NCBI GenBank assembly: GCA_963606545.1
Contig: CAVCYP010000023.1
Location: 1 to 26,251 of the forward strand
Reading direction: 5' to 3'
DNA from: UBA9732 sp963606545
Lineage (GTDB): Bacteria; Spirochaetota; Spirochaetia; Sphaerochaetales; Sphaerochaetaceae
Length of the DNA stretch: 26,251 bases
Below are positions 15,123-22,578 of the stretch, one piece after another (the first letter of the stretch is position 1; each line of letters starts with the position of its first letter). The notes beneath the pieces are model-generated. The model saw nothing but the letters and a program-made list of their open reading frames with translations. It searched no databases and had not been told where the DNA came from. A program made the translations under genes and the position numbers.

Positions 15123-16130
15123 ATGAAAGAATTTAATATTGCAGTTTTAGGCGCAACAGGTGCTGTAGGAAAAGAGATGATTAAGGTTCTTCAGGAGTAT
15201 AAGATTCCTGTAAAGAAGCTTCTTCCTTTGGCAAGTGCTAGAAGTGCAGGTTCAAAGCTTCTGTTTAACGGCAAAGAAGTTGAAATTCAAGAGGCTACAG
15301 AATCCAGTTTTGAGGGCATGGACTTTGTACTTGGTGCTGTTGAAAACGATATGTCTAAGAAGTTTGCTCCTGCTATTGTAAAAGCTGGTGCCGTTTATAT
15401 TGATAATAGCTCTGCCTTCAGAATGGATCCAGAAGTTCCTCTGGTAGTTCCTGAGATTAATGGACAGGAGGCTTTTAAGAATAAGGGCATTATTGCAAAT
15501 CCAAACTGCTCTACTATTATTACGCTTATGGCAGTAGCTCCACTTGCCAAACTTTCTCCAATTGAGACCATGGTGGCTTGTACTTATCAGGCGGTCTCTG
15601 GCGCAGGTCAGGCTGGTTTTGATGAACTAGTGGGTCAGCTTAATGCCCTTCATGAGGGCAAGCCAGTTGTGAAGAAGGTCTTCCCTCATCAAATTGCCAT
15701 GAACGTCATTCCTTTCATTGGTAGCGAGAAAGAAAATCTCTACACCACAGAAGAGATGAAGATGCAGAATGAGGGCAGAAAAATTCTTGGTCTTCCTGAC
15801 TTAAAAGTTACTTGTACTTGCGTTAGAGTACCTGTCATGAGATCTCATTCAATAGCCGCTACTGTGAGAACCAAGCGAAAAATTAGCGTAGCAGAGGCAA
15901 ATCAGGCTATTGCTAGCTTCCCAGGTTGTAAACTGGTTGAAGATTATGAGGGCCGTAATTACCCAACGCCACTAGATACTTCTGACCAAGATATTGTATG
16001 GGTTGGAAGAGTCAGGGAGGACCTTACTGAGGACAGAGGCCTCACGCTTTGGTGCTGTGGCGACCAAGTGAGAAAAGGTGCAGCAAGTAACGCTGTTCAG
16101 ATTCTTAAACTACTAGCAGAGAAGGGCTGA
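15123..16130 (+). CDS. asd: Aspartate-semialdehyde dehydrogenase
   Basis: A 335-aa enzyme reducing aspartyl phosphate to aspartate semialdehyde, bridging LysC and Hom. The nucleotide loop G-A-T-G-A-V-G-K-E is at residues 10-18. The catalytic cysteine is Cys129 in A-N-P-N-C-S-T-I, the active-site histidine is His242 in V-M-R-S-H-S-I-A, and Y-Q-A-V-S-G-A-G lies at 155-162. Length is normal for the short bacterial branch of the family. ATG 15123 follows an AAGGAG site. The gene is 16 bases after lysC and one base before brnQ. Cytoplasmic. Confidence 0.95.
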   Translation: MKEFNIAVLGATGAVGKEMIKVLQEYKIPVKKLLPLASARSAGSKLLFNGKEVEIQEATESSFEGMDFVLGAVENDMSKKFAPAIVKAGAVYIDNSSAFRMDPEVPLVVPEINGQEAFKNKGIIANPNCSTIITLMAVAPLAKLSPIETMVACTYQAVSGAGQAGFDELVGQLNALHEGKPVVKKVFPHQIAMNVIPFIGSEKENLYTTEEMKMQNEGRKILGLPDLKVTCTCVRVPVMRSHSIAATVRTKRKISVAEANQAIASFPGCKLVEDYEGRNYPTPLDTSDQDIVWVGRVREDLTEDRGLTLWCCGDQVRKGAASNAVQILKLLAEKG

Positions 16131-16131
16131 T

Positions 16132-17490
16132 ATGAAAAAAAAGTTGAGTTTTAGTGAATACACCTACATTGCAAGTATGCTCTTTGGACTTTTCTTTGGA
16201 GCTGGAAATTTAATCTTTCCTGTGCACATGGGACAGATGGCAGGTTCTAAGGTTTGGCCTGCAATTTTGGGCTTTCTAGTAACTGGAGTAGGCCTTCCTC
16301 TACTTGGTGTTGCTGCGCTTGGTATTAGTAAGTCTAATGGTCTTTTTGAGCTTGGAAGTAGGGTTAGTAAACCTTATTCTATGTTTTTTACTTGTGCCCT
16401 GTATTTGACCATTGGACCTTTCTTTGCAATTCCAAGATGTGCAACCACAGCTTTTACAGTTGGTCTTGAGAACCTGTTGCCAGAATCCAACGTCAAGCTC
16501 TGTTTATTTCTGTTCTCCTTGGTTTTCTTTGGCTTAGCTCTTTTCTTCTCTTTGAGACCTGGAAAAATTCTTATATGGGTTGGAAAGATTCTCAATCCAG
16601 CCTTCTTGTTGTTCTTGGCAATTTTGGTTGTAGTTTCAATGCTTAACCCAACAGCTTCTGTTGCTGAAGTTGCAGCTCAAGGGGCCTATGAAACGCAGGC
16701 TTTCTTTACAGGCTTTCTTGAAGGCTACAACACAATGGATGCTCTTGCTAGCCTTGCTTTTGGTATTGTAGTTGTCAAGGTTATCAATGGCCTTGGAGTT
16801 ACAGAGCCAAATGAAGTTGCAACAAGTACAGTTAAATCTGGAATCTTCAGCTGTGCTTTTATGGCTCTTATCTATATTGCAATTACAATTGTTGGAACCC
16901 AGAGCAGAGGAGTCTTTGAAACCAGTGCAAACGGTGGTATTGCTCTGGCTCAAATTGCCCAATACTATCTTGGTAACGTTGGTCTTGTGGTTTTGGCTTG
17001 TACTGTAACTCTTGCCTGTTTAAAGACTTCCGTTGGTTTGATTACTAGCTGTGCCCAGACCTTTACAGGACTTTTTGCTAAAGGTCCTTCCTATAAACTT
17101 TGGACAATAATTTTTAGCTTTGCTTCTTTCCTCTTTTCTAATGTGGGTTTGAACGGAATTATCAATTACTCTCTTCCTGTTTTGATGTTCCTGTATCCGC
17201 TTGCCATTACGCTGATTCTACTTTCTTTGTTTGGCCGGTTTTTCAACTACGATAGAACAGTTTTTATTAGCACAACAATCTTCACGCTCATTGCTTCTAT
17301 TTATGATTTGATAGTGGCTCTTCCTGAGTGGTTGTTTAATGCTATTGGCGGTCCTGCAATTAAGGCTACTATGTTAAAGGTTTTGCCTTTCGCAAGTCTT
17401 GGGCTTGGTTGGCTTTGTCCAGCACTCTTGGGGTTTGTGATTGGGTTTGTACTTTATAAAACAAAGAAAAAAAGCAACGCTGAGTGCTAA
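16132..17490 (+). CDS. brnQ: Branched-chain amino acid carrier, BrnQ family
   Basis: A 452-aa integral membrane protein with about twelve hydrophobic segments. The N-terminus (K-L-S-F-S-E-Y-T-Y-I then M-L-F-G-L-F-F-G-A-G-N-L-I-F-P) is the signature of BrnQ, the cation-coupled importer of leucine, isoleucine and valine. F-A-I-P-R-C-A-T-T-A-F and the N-G-L-G-V-T-E-P block around residues 220-230 also fit. It starts one base after the asd stop, so it is co-transcribed with the aspartate-family genes. Threonine is the precursor of isoleucine, which may explain the link. Its last codons form the left arm of a terminator. Confidence 0.92.
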   Translation: MKKKLSFSEYTYIASMLFGLFFGAGNLIFPVHMGQMAGSKVWPAILGFLVTGVGLPLLGVAALGISKSNGLFELGSRVSKPYSMFFTCALYLTIGPFFAIPRCATTAFTVGLENLLPESNVKLCLFLFSLVFFGLALFFSLRPGKILIWVGKILNPAFLLFLAILVVVSMLNPTASVAEVAAQGAYETQAFFTGFLEGYNTMDALASLAFGIVVVKVINGLGVTEPNEVATSTVKSGIFSCAFMALIYIAITIVGTQSRGVFETSANGGIALAQIAQYYLGNVGLVVLACTVTLACLKTSVGLITSCAQTFTGLFAKGPSYKLWTIIFSFASFLFSNVGLNGIINYSLPVLMFLYPLAITLILLSLFGRFFNYDRTVFISTTIFTLIASIYDLIVALPEWLFNAIGGPAIKATMLKVLPFASLGLGWLCPALLGFVIGFVLYKTKKKSNAEC

Positions 17491-17511
17491 CTAGCATCAG
17501 CATTGCTTTTT
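17469..17511. terminator. Bidirectional terminator between brnQ and the ABC operon
   Basis: A 15-base stem with one mismatch (17469-17483 with 17497-17511) is capped by a second stem TGCTA/TAGCA. It has an A run on the left and a T run on the right, so it can end transcripts from both sides. The left arm is made of the final brnQ codons, and the brnQ TAA lies in the apical part. Confidence 0.85.
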
Positions 17512-17534
17512 GCAGTGTTAATTTGAAGGAATAA

Positions 17535-19154
17535 TTAGCTCAAGCTACCCAAGGTAATTAGCTTTCCGCTAATTGCATCAAACAGCATAATTCTGTCTGT
17601 GTTGATTGCAAAGTTAACCTTTGAGCCAATTTGGAATCTTGAGTTACCAAAGATAACGCCAGTAAGAAGGAAATCATCAATGTTAATCTTGATTGTTGAT
17701 TCCATACCGGTAGGCATTGCTCCAAAAATCTCTCCAGAAATTGAGCCGTTTTCAACAATATCAATGCACTCAGGTCTAACGCCAATAACAAAGCTCTGAC
17801 CATCAATGCGAGGAATTTCCTCCTGAAGCTCAGATTCATCGACTTTTGCAATGTGATAGTTGAAGTACTCGTCTTTGTTAGCCTTTTCAACGTAGCCCTT
17901 GTTGGTCATCTTTTCTTTTTCCTGAGCCTCAAAAGCAGCCTTCTGCTCGTCTCTTGTTTTGTACCAGTTTGCAAAATCAAAAGCTTTAGCAGGTTTGAAG
18001 GTGAACTTTCTGCCGTTGAGCATTTCAAGTTCAACAGCTCCATTAGAAAGCTTGCCCTGTGCATCAATGAAGTTAACTGATGGATTTCCAACAAAGTCAG
18101 CAACAAAGAGATTGTTTGGCATGTTATAGACATCAAGTGGTGGGTCATACTGCTGAAGAACGCCGTTGTTCATAAGACAAATTCTAGTAGCAAGCGTCAT
18201 AGCTTCCATCTGGTCGTGAGTAACATAAACAAAGGTGCTACCAGTATTTACATGAAGTCTCTGAAGCTCATATCTCATCTCAAGTCTGAGCTTTGCATCC
18301 AAGTTGGAAAGAGGCTCATCCATGAAGAGAACAGTTGGCTCTGGAGCCAAGGTTCTAGCAATTGCAACGCGTTGCTGCTGACCACCAGAAAGCTCTGCAG
18401 GATAGCGGTCCATGAACATACCAATTTTAACAAGGCGGGAAACTCTGCGAACTGAAAGATCAATTTCTTCCTCTGTAAGCTTTCTTACGCTCTTAACCAC
18501 CTGTCCATCTTTTACAATCTGAAAATCTGCATTAAGGCTCTGACCGGCTGCAGCAAGAGCTGTTTTGCGGTCTTCAAGCTTTTTCTTGGAATCTGCTAAC
18601 AAAGCGTCCATTGCACTGTCATCTTTCAGAGCAAGGAGCTTTTTTGCTGTCATCATGGAGATGATGTAGGTATCAATCAGTCTGAGCTGAGCCTTTTTTG
18701 CATCAAGCTTACCACTTTTGTCTTTTGCCTCTTCAAGGTTTGCCTTTAAAGCTGCCTTATCACTAAGAATTTCAATGAGCTTTGTAGCCTCCTTAGCTTC
18801 AAAATCAATTTCAGGAAGCTCGTCTTTGATATTCTTAAGACCAAAAGAAATGTTCTGATAAACGGTCATGTTTGGCCAAAGCGCGTAGTTTTGAAACAAG
18901 AAGCCAACTTTTCTCTTGTTTGGTGGAACGTTGATGCCTTTAGTGGAATCAAAGACAACTCTGTCTCCAATAGAAATCTTTCCACTTGTAGGAGTTTCAA
19001 GACCAGCAATCATTCTAAGCGTTGTGGTTTTTCCACAACCAGAAGGGCCCAAAAGGGTAACAAAATCGTTGTTTTCAATAACTAGGTTCAAATCATCTAC
19101 AGCGTAGAATTTGCCCCATCTTTTTGTAACGTGTTCAAGTCTAATTTCCGGCAT
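17535..19154 (-). CDS. ABC importer ATPase with large helical insert
   Basis: A 539-aa nucleotide-binding subunit of the MalK/PotA/FbpC type. Counting from ATG 19154, Walker A G-P-S-G-C-G-K-T-T is at 36-44, the Q-loop glutamine at 88, the signature L-S-G-G-Q-Q-Q-R at 255-262, Walker B V-L-F-M-D-E-P at 275-281 and the H-loop His at 313. All catalytic elements are present. Q-loop to signature is about 167 residues, against about 53 in MalK, so some 115 residues of Lys/Ala/Leu-rich helix are inserted in the helical subdomain. The C-terminal TOBE region holds another charged insert at about 395-445. The start is set by AGGAGG (19161-19166), six bases before ATG 19154; ATG 19157 and TTG 19160 are in frame but too close. 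The last gene of its operon. The substrate cannot be named. Confidence 0.9.
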   Translation of the reverse strand: MPEIRLEHVTKRWGKFYAVDDLNLVIENNDFVTLLGPSGCGKTTTLRMIAGLETPTSGKISIGDRVVFDSTKGINVPPNKRKVGFLFQNYALWPNMTVYQNISFGLKNIKDELPEIDFEAKEATKLIEILSDKAALKANLEEAKDKSGKLDAKKAQLRLIDTYIISMMTAKKLLALKDDSAMDALLADSKKKLEDRKTALAAAGQSLNADFQIVKDGQVVKSVRKLTEEEIDLSVRRVSRLVKIGMFMDRYPAELSGGQQQRVAIARTLAPEPTVLFMDEPLSNLDAKLRLEMRYELQRLHVNTGSTFVYVTHDQMEAMTLATRICLMNNGVLQQYDPPLDVYNMPNNLFVADFVGNPSVNFIDAQGKLSNGAVELEMLNGRKFTFKPAKAFDFANWYKTRDEQKAAFEAQEKEKMTNKGYVEKANKDEYFNYHIAKVDESELQEEIPRIDGQSFVIGVRPECIDIVENGSISGEIFGAMPTGMESTIKINIDDFLLTGVIFGNSRFQIGSKVNFAINTDRIMLFDAISGKLITLGSLS

Positions 19155-19156
19155 CA

Positions 19157-20986
19157 TCAACCTCCTATGCCGCTATCAAGGCTTGCGCCTGTAAGTTTAT
19201 TTATCAAGGTGTTAAATACAAGAAGGGTCACAATCAGCAGTAAGTTAATACCACTTGAGAATGCATAAAGCCCCATTTCATCAAAGTAAGCCAAAGTTGT
19301 AGAGAGCAAAAAGCCCTGACCGCAGAGCAACATGAACAAACTCAACTCTCTAAGACAAGTCATAAATGGAAGTAGGAAGCCACTTATGATGGAAGTCTTT
19401 TGAATTGGAATGATAATGCGAGTCATTCGCTTAATCCAAGGAATATCTTGAATGATGGCGGACTCTTCAATTTCTCCAGAAAGCTGGAGCATGGAGTTTA
19501 GCGCACTTCTTGAAGCAAAGGGAATGTACTTTACTGTACCAATGATTATCAGTCCAGTGTAGGTGTTGAACAAATTGAGCTTTCCAGTAGAGTACAAAAC
19601 AAAGTAGGCAGCACCAACTGCAATAGAAGGCATCAAATAAGGCAAGAAGGCCACGTTGTTAACGTAGTTTGCAAACTTGTTTCTTCTCTTTTTTGAAATT
19701 GCATAGCCCAACATGGTTCCAATACTACCGGCAATAACACAACAAGAGAGAGAAACCAACAGTGTGCCTTTGTAGGCTTTCCAAATGGTATCATTATACA
19801 AAATACCCTTTTGGCCGTACATGCCGTTTTCTGTGATGTTTTCACTTGTAACCCACCATTTGGTGGTAAGGTTGTCAGGATTTCCGGTGTAAAGGAAGCT
19901 GTAATCCCCTGGGTTTGGAAGGAATGTTTCAAAAGCAAAGGAAATGATAGGGAAGATACTTGTAAAGAAGGTGGTGAAGATAAGGATCACAGCAATGACG
20001 TACTTTCCAACTTTTCCAAGATTAATTTTTGAAATCTGTCCAGACTTACCTGTAACTGTGGTGTAGTTCTTTCTGCTCTTTAAGCTGGCTTGGTTGACAA
20101 TCATGATTGCACCACCAAGAATCATCATGATTATTGCAAGAATACTGGATTCGCCCTTATATCTTGCTCTAAGTGTGATGTATCGGGTTGAAAGCGTAGA
20201 CAGCTGCAGGTAGTGAGGAACAGGATAGCTACCCATTGCGCCGCCAAATACAAGAAGAACTGTAGATAGAATAGCTGGCTTTACCATTGGAAGTGTGATG
20301 CGAAGCATGGTCTTCCATTTTGGAGTATCTAAGATGGTAGCAGCTTCTTCTAGGTTGGAATCCATGTTCTTGAAGATTCCACCAATCAGAATATATGCAA
20401 AGGGAGCATAGTGCATTCCAAGTACCACAATACTTGGGAAAAGTCCTACGCACCACCATTTTGGCATGACAATTCCTAAAGTTGCCAGAAGTCCATTTGA
20501 TGTCCCAGTAATAGCATTTGAGTTAAAAAGATTCTGCCATACTACGGCCAGAGTCCATTGTGGCATGATGTAAGGGAAGATAAAAATGGAACTTAGGTAC
20601 TTGCGGAAAGCAAGGTTTGTCCTAGTAACCAAGAAGGCAAAGATTCCTCCGTAGAGGATAGCAAAAAGACAGGAACCTACGGCAAGCACCAGTGTGTTAA
20701 TAAGTGGTGTCCATAAGTTGGTTTTTGCAAGGTTGCTGGTAAAAAGGTCCACATAGTTGACTAGAGTATAACCAGAGGTCTTACCTGTAAGATGCTGGTC
20801 AATAGTTCCTACGTGAATTGAAATGGTGTCTTTCAAAATTGCAATAATAGGTGCAACTGTTGTTATTGTTAAAACCACACCCATAAGCACTAAAATTATA
20901 TTTTCTGGCTTGGATAGGAAGGTTTTAAACTTGTTCCACCTGATGGTGAAGGAAGACACTTCTTTTATTGTGGCAGTATTGCTCAT
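19157..20986 (-). CDS. ABC importer permease, two fused domains (FbpB/ThiP-like)
   Basis: A 609-aa membrane protein with two binding-protein-dependent permease domains in one chain, as in Fe3+ (FbpB), thiamine and aminoethylphosphonate importers. Each half has its ATPase-contact EAA loop: E-E-A-A-T-I-L-D-T-P-K-W at about 213-224 and E-E-S-A-I-I-Q-D-I-P-W at about 507-517, 294 residues apart. A periplasmic stretch of about 50 residues (352-400) between the halves is longer than usual and rich in Gly, Asn and Trp. ATG 20986 has only a weak AGGA upstream. The stop is two bases before the ATPase start. The fused form is a class marker, not proof of iron transport. Confidence 0.88.
   Translation of the reverse strand: MSNTATIKEVSSFTIRWNKFKTFLSKPENIILVLMGVVLTITTVAPIIAILKDTISIHVGTIDQHLTGKTSGYTLVNYVDLFTSNLAKTNLWTPLINTLVLAVGSCLFAILYGGIFAFLVTRTNLAFRKYLSSIFIFPYIMPQWTLAVVWQNLFNSNAITGTSNGLLATLGIVMPKWWCVGLFPSIVVLGMHYAPFAYILIGGIFKNMDSNLEEAATILDTPKWKTMLRITLPMVKPAILSTVLLVFGGAMGSYPVPHYLQLSTLSTRYITLRARYKGESSILAIIMMILGGAIMIVNQASLKSRKNYTTVTGKSGQISKINLGKVGKYVIAVILIFTTFFTSIFPIISFAFETFLPNPGDYSFLYTGNPDNLTTKWWVTSENITENGMYGQKGILYNDTIWKAYKGTLLVSLSCCVIAGSIGTMLGYAISKKRRNKFANYVNNVAFLPYLMPSIAVGAAYFVLYSTGKLNLFNTYTGLIIIGTVKYIPFASRSALNSMLQLSGEIEESAIIQDIPWIKRMTRIIIPIQKTSIISGFLLPFMTCLRELSLFMLLCGQGFLLSTTLAYFDEMGLYAFSSGINLLLIVTLLVFNTLINKLTGASLDSGIGG
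19161..19166 (-). promoter_or_regulatory. RBS deciding the ABC ATPase start
   Basis: A perfect AGGAGG on the minus strand lies inside the last codons of the permease gene. Spacing is six bases to ATG 19154, three to ATG 19157 and none to TTG 19160, so 19154 is preferred. Confidence 0.7.
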
Positions 20987-21014
20987 ATAAAAGTTTCCTA
21001 ATGTTTAAATATCG

Positions 21015-21056
21015 TGCCCCAGGGTTTCCCCCGGGGCAGTAAAGGTGCTAAGCACC
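21015..21056 (-). promoter_or_regulatory. Two intergenic stem-loops between binding-protein and permease genes
   Basis: In transcript order, GGTGC-taa-GCACC (21056-21044) is followed by a ten-pair GC-rich hairpin (TGCCCC/GGGGCA with inner GGG/CCC and one mismatch, 21038-21015). Neither is followed by a T run, so they look like RNA-stabilising or partial-termination structures rather than full terminators. This matches the common pattern of higher expression of the binding protein than of its permease. Confidence 0.65.
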
Positions 21057-21077
21057 AACAATTAAATAGTTAAAGAA

Positions 21078-22409
21078 TTACTTGTTGTATCTGGTAAGAG
21101 AATCAATCCAAGAACCAACAGAGAAAGAAACTGCTGCGCAGTACTCAGGATCTTCAACAACAAGGTTTCCTTCACCAAGCCACCAGGTAAGGCCACGGTC
21201 GTTGTTTGAAGGATAAACAACAACGCCATCAACTGTACCTTCTGTTGAGTGGTGATAAACTGCTTCTGTCTCTTCTGCAACAACTGGGTTGCTTGAGTAA
21301 CCGCCAATGTCCTTGCCCCAAGCGCTGAAACCAGGCTGTGTACAAGTCATGTAAGCGATAAAGGCACAAGCTGTCCATGGAAGTGGAGAGTTGTCTGTTA
21401 CGAACAAGTAATGGCAATATCCATAACCGCCAATACCCTTATAGCCGTCTTCGTAGGCTGCAACTTTGATGTTGTTCTTAGAAACGGAGTCAGATTCCTG
21501 AACGCTTCTGAGCTTTGAGTAAACAATGAGACCAAACTGGTCTGTTGCTGAGCTAGCTACGAGAGTGTTGCAGATAGGACCATCGTCTGTCTGTGCGTTG
21601 TAGCTTTCCATCCAAAGCTTAATCCAAGCGAGGGAGTAGTTAGCATCTGCGCCAAGGCCCAATTCTTTTGCTGTAGCAACCATTGCGTCAACTGTTGGCT
21701 GAAGAGCTGCCTTCTTTTCTGCAGAAAGAGCATTGAAAGCTTCTTTCATGACAGCAGCGTACTTGTCAGCTGTGAGGGTGTAAAGGAAGTTTCTTCCAAC
21801 TGGCTCAGAGTCAATGTCCATGAACAAACCATGCTCACCTGGCATTACAAAGTCCCAGCAGTTGGTGTAGGTCTTTGAACCTGTGCAGTTGTACATGAAA
21901 ATCTTGTTGAGAGTCTGAAGTGGAAGATATCCATCAACAGCGTCAGCTGTGGTGCTGTTGGCCTGTGCCCACTCAAGAGGAATGTAGGTATCAAGGATAC
22001 CAGTCTGAACCATCTTGCTTTCAATCTGGTTACCATCCTGGATGAGGGTCATAGCAAAGGTACCAGCTTCTTTCTGGCTATCTGAAGTGAGCATCTCAAA
22101 GATTGAGTTTTCTTTTGGCTGCTGCCAATCAAAGGTGAGAGTGTAGCTAGGATCGATAGACTGAAGGTAGGTAATGAAAAGAGGAAGAGCAGTCTTACCA
22201 CGGGAGGAGTTACCAACACCGTAGAAGGTTGCGCCATTAGACTCTTCAATAGCTTTCTTTGCAAGCTCTTCCAAAGACATGGATTCAGCTTGTTTAATAA
22301 TCTGCTGAACAGCAGAGAGTTCTTCTGTTTTAGCTGCTTCTTGAGCACCGTTTGCATAAACGGAGAAGGCTAAACAAAGGACCATTAATGCGAGAACAAT
22401 TTTTTTCAT
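21078..22409 (-). CDS. ABC importer periplasmic binding protein (family-1-like)
   Basis: A 443-aa exported binding protein. The signal peptide (M-K-K-I-V-L-A-L-M-V-L-C-L-A-F-S-V-Y-A) ends before N-G-A-Q-E-A, a mature start common in spirochaete binding proteins; there is no lipobox cysteine at the cleavage site. The body has the Trp/Tyr/Gly-rich pattern and domain-hinge layout of extracellular solute-binding proteins, and is longer than FbpA-type proteins (about 310-340 residues). The paired tyrosines typical of FbpA iron binding were not seen, so iron is not supported as the ligand. RBS AAAGGGGG precedes ATG 22409. It is the first gene of the importer operon, and stem-loops in its 3' UTR separate it from the permease. 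Confidence 0.85.
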   Translation of the reverse strand: MKKIVLALMVLCLAFSVYANGAQEAAKTEELSAVQQIIKQAESMSLEELAKKAIEESNGATFYGVGNSSRGKTALPLFITYLQSIDPSYTLTFDWQQPKENSIFEMLTSDSQKEAGTFAMTLIQDGNQIESKMVQTGILDTYIPLEWAQANSTTADAVDGYLPLQTLNKIFMYNCTGSKTYTNCWDFVMPGEHGLFMDIDSEPVGRNFLYTLTADKYAAVMKEAFNALSAEKKAALQPTVDAMVATAKELGLGADANYSLAWIKLWMESYNAQTDDGPICNTLVASSATDQFGLIVYSKLRSVQESDSVSKNNIKVAAYEDGYKGIGGYGYCHYLFVTDNSPLPWTACAFIAYMTCTQPGFSAWGKDIGGYSSNPVVAEETEAVYHHSTEGTVDGVVVYPSNNDRGLTWWLGEGNLVVEDPEYCAAVSFSVGSWIDSLTRYNK

Positions 22410-22436
22410 TGTTTTCCCCCTTTAAATTTTACACAC

Positions 22437-22465
22437 ATTTTACAATAGAAACTAATTTTTGAAAA
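22437..22465 (-). promoter_or_regulatory. Putative promoter of the ABC importer operon
   Basis: On the minus strand, TTTTCA (22465-22460) and TAAAAT (22442-22437) are separated by 17 bases, about 28 bases upstream of ATG 22409. The boxes match four and five of six consensus positions; the region is AT-rich, so chance matches are possible. Confidence 0.45.
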
Positions 22466-22482
22466 TGAAAAAAGACTGTCGA

Positions 22483-22496
22483 GTGAAATTTTTCAC
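22483..22496. promoter_or_regulatory. Palindrome GTGAAA-tt-TTTCAC, candidate operator
   Basis: A 6-2-6 inverted repeat lies in the divergent intergenic region, 17 bases upstream of the -35 box proposed for the ABC operon. It may bind a dimeric regulator. No known regulator box is claimed. Confidence 0.4.
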
Positions 22497-22522
22497 AACA
22501 ATTAAATAATCCCAATAATATG

Positions 22523-22549
22523 GAATAATTATTCAATTGTTCGTATAAT
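22523..22549 (+). promoter_or_regulatory. Promoter of the M16C protease gene with palindromic operator candidate
   Basis: A consensus -10 TATAAT is at 22544-22549, 30 bases before the start codon. The -35 region is weak, with TGGAAT at 22521-22526 at 17-base spacing. A perfect 12-base palindrome GAATAATTATTC (22523-22534) covers the -35/spacer, where a repressor or activator could act. Confidence 0.5.
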
Positions 22550-22578
22550 GCCATCATTCAACTTTTGAGGAGTATGGA

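Noticed and set aside
17558..17890. 110-codon minus-strand frame inside the ABC ATPase gene
   Set aside because: It is an out-of-frame shadow on the same strand as the ATPase, whose motifs and length are convincing.
17535..22409. Calling the ABC operon an iron (fbpABC) transporter
   Set aside because: The fused permease fits FbpB-type systems, but the binding protein is larger than FbpA and shows no paired-tyrosine iron site; thiamine, phosphonate or polyamine-like substrates remain possible.
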